Of a DNA stretch of 33,992 bases, positions 29,973-33,992 are shown one piece after another (within the stretch, counting starts at the first letter, position 1; every line of letters starts with the position of its first letter). The DNA comes from JAGGVT01 sp965369605 (lineage in GTDB: Bacteria; JAJVIF01; JAGGVT01): contig CBDURE010000022.1 in assembly GCA_965369605.1 (NCBI GenBank), positions 1 through 33,992 on the forward strand. The letters run 5' to 3'. A model generated the notes under the pieces. That model saw only the letters and a list, made by a program, of their open reading frames with translations, did no database searches and had not been told where the DNA came from. A program made the position numbers and the translations under genes.

Positions 29973-31616
29973 TTATGATCCGAAATAGACGTTGATTGTG
30001 AGGAAATAGGCTCCCGCGGCGTAGTCATAGATCCATTTAGCAACAGTTCCACCAACGATAGGAAATGGAACATATGCGAGAGCGAGCAGAGCAAACGGAA
30101 AAACCATTGTCCATCTGTGAAGGCTGCTCGGAAGAATTAACGATTTATCTTCCGGTTCAACAAGGAACATAACCCAAATCCACCTAAGATAGTAAAACAC
30201 TGCAATAACCGCCATCAATGCGCCAACGATAACAAGCAGCCACATCTCTTTAGCGATTGCAGCCGCAAAGACAAAAAACTTCGCGCTGAAACCTAATGTT
30301 GGTGGAATGCCGGCAAGAGAAAGCATGCAGATCATCATGGTCAGTGCCGATGCCGGAGCGCGCTGGAATAGTCCCCGGTACGCCCTGAAATCCTCACTGC
30401 CTGTGTGATGCTTGACAATATTCGCAATCAGAAAAGCGCCAAGTGTCATTATAGCGTAAATCACAATGTAGTTGAGCATCGCGTTGTAGCCAAGGGATTT
30501 AATCGCGGCGTTGGGGTCATTTTGCGCTTGCACCCCCGCGGCGCATAATCCCATCAACAAAAATCCCATTTGCGCGACACCGCTATATGCGAGGAATCGT
30601 TTGATATTATTCTGGCGAATCGCGAACAGGTTACCGATAACCATGCTCAGAATAGCGCACGCAACCATCATCGGTACCCAGATTACAGCGACATTCGCGA
30701 GTCCAAGAAGGAAAACCCTTAAAAACACTGCGGCGACAGCAATCTTCGGCGTTACAGCTATAAAAGCTGCGACAGGCAAAGGCGCTCCCTCGAACGCATC
30801 CGGCGCCCAGGTGTGAAATGGCGCGATTGCAAGTTTGAATCCGATGCCAACCATGAACATGCCAATCGCGAGTACGAATATCGGATTGGTTACCTGTTCA
30901 GCTGATTGAATCAGGATGGTTTTCATCACATAAAGATTTGTCGTACCCGTGTAACCATACAGGATTGAGAAGCCATACAGCATGAAAGCTGATGAAATAG
31001 CGCCCAGCAGGAGATATTTCAATCCGCCCTCGACCGCTCGCGGTTCATGCTTGTTGAACGCGACGATGATATAACTTGTCAGCGAGACAAATTCGGTCAT
31101 TATCCAAATAGCTAGAATATCCGATGATGACACAACGAATGTCATCGCGACTGTGGCAAATAATAATAGAGAGTAGTACTCACCCGTATGCTTTCTCGGC
31201 AGCCTTGTTTTGATAGACATCAAAATGGCGAAAATCACACCGAGGAAAGCTACCGATTTCAAAAACAAACTGAACGGGTCAATTGTTTCAAGGCCGCCCC
31301 AGTACTGTCCCAGCGCCGGATTGAAATATCTTGATGTCAGGTACTGCGTGTAATACACCGTTGCAAGCGAAATAAGCGTACCGGCAATCGCCACAACCGG
31401 CGCTTTCAGTGAATCGCGATTCGGCTTGATCAAATCCAGAATGAGAATGAGAATCGCTGTAGCAAGCACAATGGTTTCCGGCAGAAGCAGGAAATAGGCG
31501 GTATAGTTGTTGGCGAAATTCTCAAGCGGCTGATGGATGTACGCTCTGTACATCGTCATCAGAAGTGAATCACCAAACGCAGCATAAAGAAGTATCATCG
31601 AAAATGTTCCAGCCAT
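29973..31616 (-). CDS. nuoN: NADH-quinone oxidoreductase subunit N
   Basis: NuoN is one of the three antiporter-like, proton-pumping membrane subunits of respiratory complex I. About 14 membrane segments can be traced. Family blocks include WIMTEFVSLTSYIIVAF (the conserved Glu of the fifth helix), KYLLLGAISSAFMLYG, GFKLAIAPFHTWAPDAFEGAP with the key Lys, and KRFLAYSGVAQMGFLLMG and LSLAGIPPTLGF. The ATG at 31616 gives 547 residues, longer than the usual 450-500 because of the N-terminal part; later ATGs at 31598 or near 31560 could be the true start. No other nuo gene is in the window: neighbours are a DUF488 gene upstream and a repeat zone downstream. Confidence 0.92.
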   Translation of the reverse strand: MAGTFSMILLYAAFGDSLLMTMYRAYIHQPLENFANNYTAYFLLLPETIVLATAILILILDLIKPNRDSLKAPVVAIAGTLISLATVYYTQYLTSRYFNPALGQYWGGLETIDPFSLFLKSVAFLGVIFAILMSIKTRLPRKHTGEYYSLLLFATVAMTFVVSSSDILAIWIMTEFVSLTSYIIVAFNKHEPRAVEGGLKYLLLGAISSAFMLYGFSILYGYTGTTNLYVMKTILIQSAEQVTNPIFVLAIGMFMVGIGFKLAIAPFHTWAPDAFEGAPLPVAAFIAVTPKIAVAAVFLRVFLLGLANVAVIWVPMMVACAILSMVIGNLFAIRQNNIKRFLAYSGVAQMGFLLMGLCAAGVQAQNDPNAAIKSLGYNAMLNYIVIYAIMTLGAFLIANIVKHHTGSEDFRAYRGLFQRAPASALTMMICMLSLAGIPPTLGFSAKFFVFAAAIAKEMWLLVIVGALMAVIAVFYYLRWIWVMFLVEPEDKSLILPSSLHRWTMVFPFALLALAYVPFPIVGGTVAKWIYDYAAGAYFLTINVYFGS

Positions 31617-31714
31617 CCGGACATTAATCACAGTTAAACGAAAGGGCAATTATACACCATCAAATAATGATGTCAAAAAGGAAATCAGCTGTTAGATATC
31701 TCTGTTCGCAAATA

Positions 31715-32215
31715 CTACTCAAGTGGCGGAAGTGGAGGTATCACACGCGGCTTAAGGTCCTTGATAGAAAGGTCTTTTATAATTACTTTTTCATCAAGCA
31801 TTGAGGCAATGAATTCCGCAAACGGTTTTCGCTTGCAGGTGTAGGGGTCCTCCTCGATGCACAGTATCAGCACTTTGTCATCAGCGAAGTACTTCTTGAC
31901 CTTTTTAATAATGGATTTGTCAGAACTGAGACCCTCAAAGTACTCCTTGATGAAATCAACTCTGTTCCCGTTGTCACTGGACAATTTCCTCAGTTTGTCC
32001 GGCATGCCAACCTCGGGCATCTGAATATACTCCACGTTAATATTGGGAAGCATCGATTTGAGCTGCTCAGGTGAAAACGGCGCACGGCCATGAGCTATCC
32101 TGTCTTTACCTCGAATGTCTACGACTCTGACAATATTCTGTTCGTTAACAATGTGAATAAAATCCACAAGTGTGAAATTTTGAAATCCTAATGTGAAGAC
32201 TGTTCTGGATGCCAT
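31715..32215 (-). CDS. DUF488 family protein
   Basis: A 166-residue soluble protein of the DUF488 family. Visible features are FTLGFQNFTLVDFIHIV (position of the usual TIGhs start), VVDIRGKDRIAHGRAPFSPEQL, EYIQMPEVGMP, FIKEYFEG, and VLILCIEEDPYTCKRKPFAEFIA, where the family has a CxE-DP-CHR signature; here the His of CHR is Lys. The function of the family is not established. The tail KPRVIPPLPPLE is proline-rich. It starts 22 nt after the galU stop and precedes nuoN in the same direction. Confidence 0.82.
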   Translation of the reverse strand: MASRTVFTLGFQNFTLVDFIHIVNEQNIVRVVDIRGKDRIAHGRAPFSPEQLKSMLPNINVEYIQMPEVGMPDKLRKLSSDNGNRVDFIKEYFEGLSSDKSIIKKVKKYFADDKVLILCIEEDPYTCKRKPFAEFIASMLDEKVIIKDLSIKDLKPRVIPPLPPLE

Positions 32216-32237
32216 GTCAGAAAACCGTTATTTTTTT

Positions 32238-33104
32238 TTAGATGCCTAATTTATCCTTCAGGTATTCTGTGAACTCATCACGAACTTCATCAGTTGAAAG
32301 CGCGTAATCGACTGTCGCTTGAAGAAAGCCGATTTTGTTTCCAATATCCCACCTGAGGCCCTTATAGAGATAAGCGTAAATTGACTGCGTTTTCATAAGT
32401 TCTTCCAGTCCATGTGTAAGCTGTATTTCACCCTTTTCATCAGGACCAATATTTTCCAGCGTTGTAAAAATCTCCGGTGTTAAAATGTATCGGCCCATAA
32501 TGGCAAGATCAGATTTCGGCTTTTCCGGTTTCTCCTCCAAATCATCGACCTTAATAAGATTATCATTGTCATTTGCTTTTTCACCCACAACGACACCGTA
32601 TTTATACGCTTCCTCAATGGGAACCTGTTCAACCGCAATTACAGAGCATTTCTTTTCCTCGTAAATGCGCATCATTTCCTGAATACAAGCCGGATTGCCG
32701 CCAAGGATATCATCACCAAGAAGAACAACAAACGGCTCATTGCCGACATGATCCTTCGCCTGCAAAACCGCATGGCCAAGTCCGGCAGGAGTTCCCTGGC
32801 GAATAAAATGAATTCGCCCCATGCTTGCTATGGTTCCGACCTCATCCAGCAATTTTTCCTTTCCCTGCTTTTTAAGGTAGTATTCCAGCTCAAACGCGCG
32901 GTCGAAATGATCCTCAATCGCCCGCTTGCCGCGACCTGTAATAATCAGGATATCGCTGATTCCCGCGGTTAACACCTCCTCAACCACAAATTGAATCGCG
33001 GGTTTATCGACAATTGGCAGCATCTCTTTTGGCTGCGCCTTTGTTGCCGGCAGAAATCGTGTACCGAGTCCGGCCGCGGGGATTACCGCTTTCCTGATTA
33101 CCAT
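32238..33104 (-). CDS. galU: UTP-glucose-1-phosphate uridylyltransferase
   Basis: GalU makes UDP-glucose from UTP and glucose-1-phosphate, feeding cell-surface polysaccharides. The ATG at 33104 has GGAAGG just upstream (plus about 33111-33118) and gives 288 residues; an upstream extension to 33140 is not supported. Signatures are PAAGLGTRFLPATKAQPKEM, DKPAIQFVVEE, GRGKRAIEDHFD, GTPAGLGHAV, LLGDDIL, GRYILTPEIF, GEIQLTH and YKGLRWDIGNKIGFL. The neighbouring epimerase gene (33191-33992) would act on the same or a related nucleotide sugar, so the two form a sugar-nucleotide unit. Confidence 0.96.
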   Translation of the reverse strand: MVIRKAVIPAAGLGTRFLPATKAQPKEMLPIVDKPAIQFVVEEVLTAGISDILIITGRGKRAIEDHFDRAFELEYYLKKQGKEKLLDEVGTIASMGRIHFIRQGTPAGLGHAVLQAKDHVGNEPFVVLLGDDILGGNPACIQEMMRIYEEKKCSVIAVEQVPIEEAYKYGVVVGEKANDNDNLIKVDDLEEKPEKPKSDLAIMGRYILTPEIFTTLENIGPDEKGEIQLTHGLEELMKTQSIYAYLYKGLRWDIGNKIGFLQATVDYALSTDEVRDEFTEYLKDKLGI

Positions 33105-33190
33105 ATCTGCACCTTCCTTGATAAAACTTCCCGAAACCAAGTATTAATTTGTAAATGATTAATACCGTTATGTCAAGAAATCAAGTAATT

Positions 33191-33992
33191 TTATGTGTCT
33201 GATGCCATCCGATTCCACTCGATTGCCTCATCGATTTTCTCATCAATTCCATACTCCGCGCTGAATCCTATCATTGATTGCGCAAGTGAAATATCAGCGA
33301 GTGAATCTCCAGGCTCACCCGCTACAGGCGGTGTATTAACAGGCTTGGCATTTTTGTCCAGCCGGTTAATAAGGATATCGGCAATCGTGTTTACATCAGT
33401 TGGAATTCCCGTGCCAACATTGAGAGTAATTCCGGACACATCGCTCGACGCTGCCAAATCGAAAGCGCGGGCGACATCTCCGACATAAATAAAATCACGC
33501 TTTTGTTTGCCATCACCGAATATTTTAACCTGCTCGCCTGAGAGAATATTGCGGATGAAAATCGTGATTACACCAACGTATGGCGATGGCGTCTGGCGCG
33601 GGCCATAAGTGTTAAACAATCGCAGGTTGATAAAATCAATTCCCCATAACGGCGCGAGAATTGAAATGTACTTTTCACTTGCCAGTTTTGATACGCCGTA
33701 CGGCGATGTTGGCCGTTTGGGATGACTCTCATCCTGCGGCGAGTAATCGGGATTGCCATAAATCGCCATCGATGACGCGTAAACCAGTTTCTTCACTCCG
33801 GCATCACGAGCCGCTTTCAGAACCTTCAATGTGCCAATTAAATTGATATCAGCGTCATCGTGAAATTCATCGACAGCAAGCCGTATGCTGACTTTCGCGG
33901 CAAGGTGAAAAACAACATCGACATTTTCAAAAGCTGATTTAAGAATTTCAGTATCGCGAATATCCCCGACAATCAGCTCCGCGCTGTCGGGC
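33191..33992 (-). CDS. NAD-dependent sugar-nucleotide epimerase (partial, 5' end outside window)
   Basis: The frame stays open on the minus strand from the stop at 33191 to the window edge. The TTG at 33829 is an internal codon, since the upstream translation reads DSAELIVGDIRDTEI, DVVFHLAAKVSIRLAVDE and INLIGTLKVLKAARD, which is typical of extended SDR enzymes. Further along come YASSMAIYGN with the catalytic Ser, SPYGVSKLASEKY with the Tyr-x3-Lys pair, LRLFNTYGPRQ, FGDGKQKRDFIYVGDVA and LNVGTG. The N-terminal Rossmann GxxGxxG lies beyond 33992. This fits a UDP-glucose 4-epimerase or uronate-epimerase-like enzyme; the exact substrate is not clear. It lies 86 nt upstream of galU. Confidence 0.9.
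   Translation of the reverse strand, partial: PDSAELIVGDIRDTEILKSAFENVDVVFHLAAKVSIRLAVDEFHDDADINLIGTLKVLKAARDAGVKKLVYASSMAIYGNPDYSPQDESHPKRPTSPYGVSKLASEKYISILAPLWGIDFINLRLFNTYGPRQTPSPYVGVITIFIRNILSGEQVKIFGDGKQKRDFIYVGDVARAFDLAASSDVSGITLNVGTGIPTDVNTIADILINRLDKNAKPVNTPPVAGEPGDSLADISLAQSMIGFSAEYGIDEKIDEAIEWNRMASDT

Noticed and set aside
33829..33829. Start of the epimerase at 33829
   Set aside because: That codon is an internal TTG; upstream translation continues with typical epimerase sequence to the window edge, so the gene is partial.
1..33992. tRNA, rRNA, transposase, integrase or phage genes
   Set aside because: None was recognised on either strand by reading; small RNAs without strong structure could have been missed.

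Overview
The window is about 34 kb of chromosome from a bacterium I cannot place by eye. The genes point to a Gram-negative type cell envelope: two large secreted lipoproteins, FtsEX with an M23 (EnvC-like) partner, a NADH dehydrogenase subunit and sugar-nucleotide genes. Base composition is moderate, the genetic code is standard, and GTG/TTG starts appear. No tRNA, rRNA, CRISPR array, transposase or phage structural gene is visible. Intergenic DNA is full of short dispersed repeats and hairpin elements, which suggests a little-studied or uncultivated lineage.

Layout: (1) 185-5430, + strand: a translation operon, rimP-nusA-ylxR(rnpM)-infB, with a promoter and attenuator-like hairpin in front and a strong terminator behind. 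(2) 5811-7718: enolase (-) and a divergent SpoU-type RNA methyltransferase (+). (3) 7755-8974, - strand: an A/T-rich overlapping pair of DUF1828/DUF6978-like genes, an accessory cassette. (4) 9183-11455, - strand: a small predicted secreted peptide with its own ribosome site and terminator, a zinc metallopeptidase and a NYN-domain nuclease. (5) 11623-17700, - strand: an envelope block reading wecG/tagA-like glycosyltransferase, ftsE, ftsX, M23 peptidase, S41 carboxy-terminal protease, preceded by an orphan Flp-type pilin. (6) 17964-21453, + strand: a polytopic membrane protein, a CPBP intramembrane protease, a DUF721/DciA-like protein and queA. (7) 21623-27801, + strand: two giant lipoproteins separated by a decayed second copy of the queA 3' end. 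(8) 27822-29210, - strand: an NtrX-like sigma-54 response regulator. (9) 29211-29972: a repeat-filled intergenic zone. (10) 29973-33992, - strand: nuoN, a DUF488 protein, galU and the 3' part of a sugar-nucleotide epimerase cut by the window edge.

Most of the content is ordinary housekeeping. The most unusual parts are these: the two lipoproteins, which appear to share an N-terminal module of about 300-430 residues but carry different beta-propellers (Asp-box/BNR versus LVIVD); the truncated queA duplicate between them; an unlisted 54-residue signal-peptide gene with palindromes upstream; a Flp pilin whose reading frame has no ATG/GTG/TTG start; a 15-bp in-frame tandem repeat inside the glycosyltransferase; and several families of intergenic repeats, each present two or more times here. 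All functional statements come from reading the sequence and from family knowledge; no database search was run.
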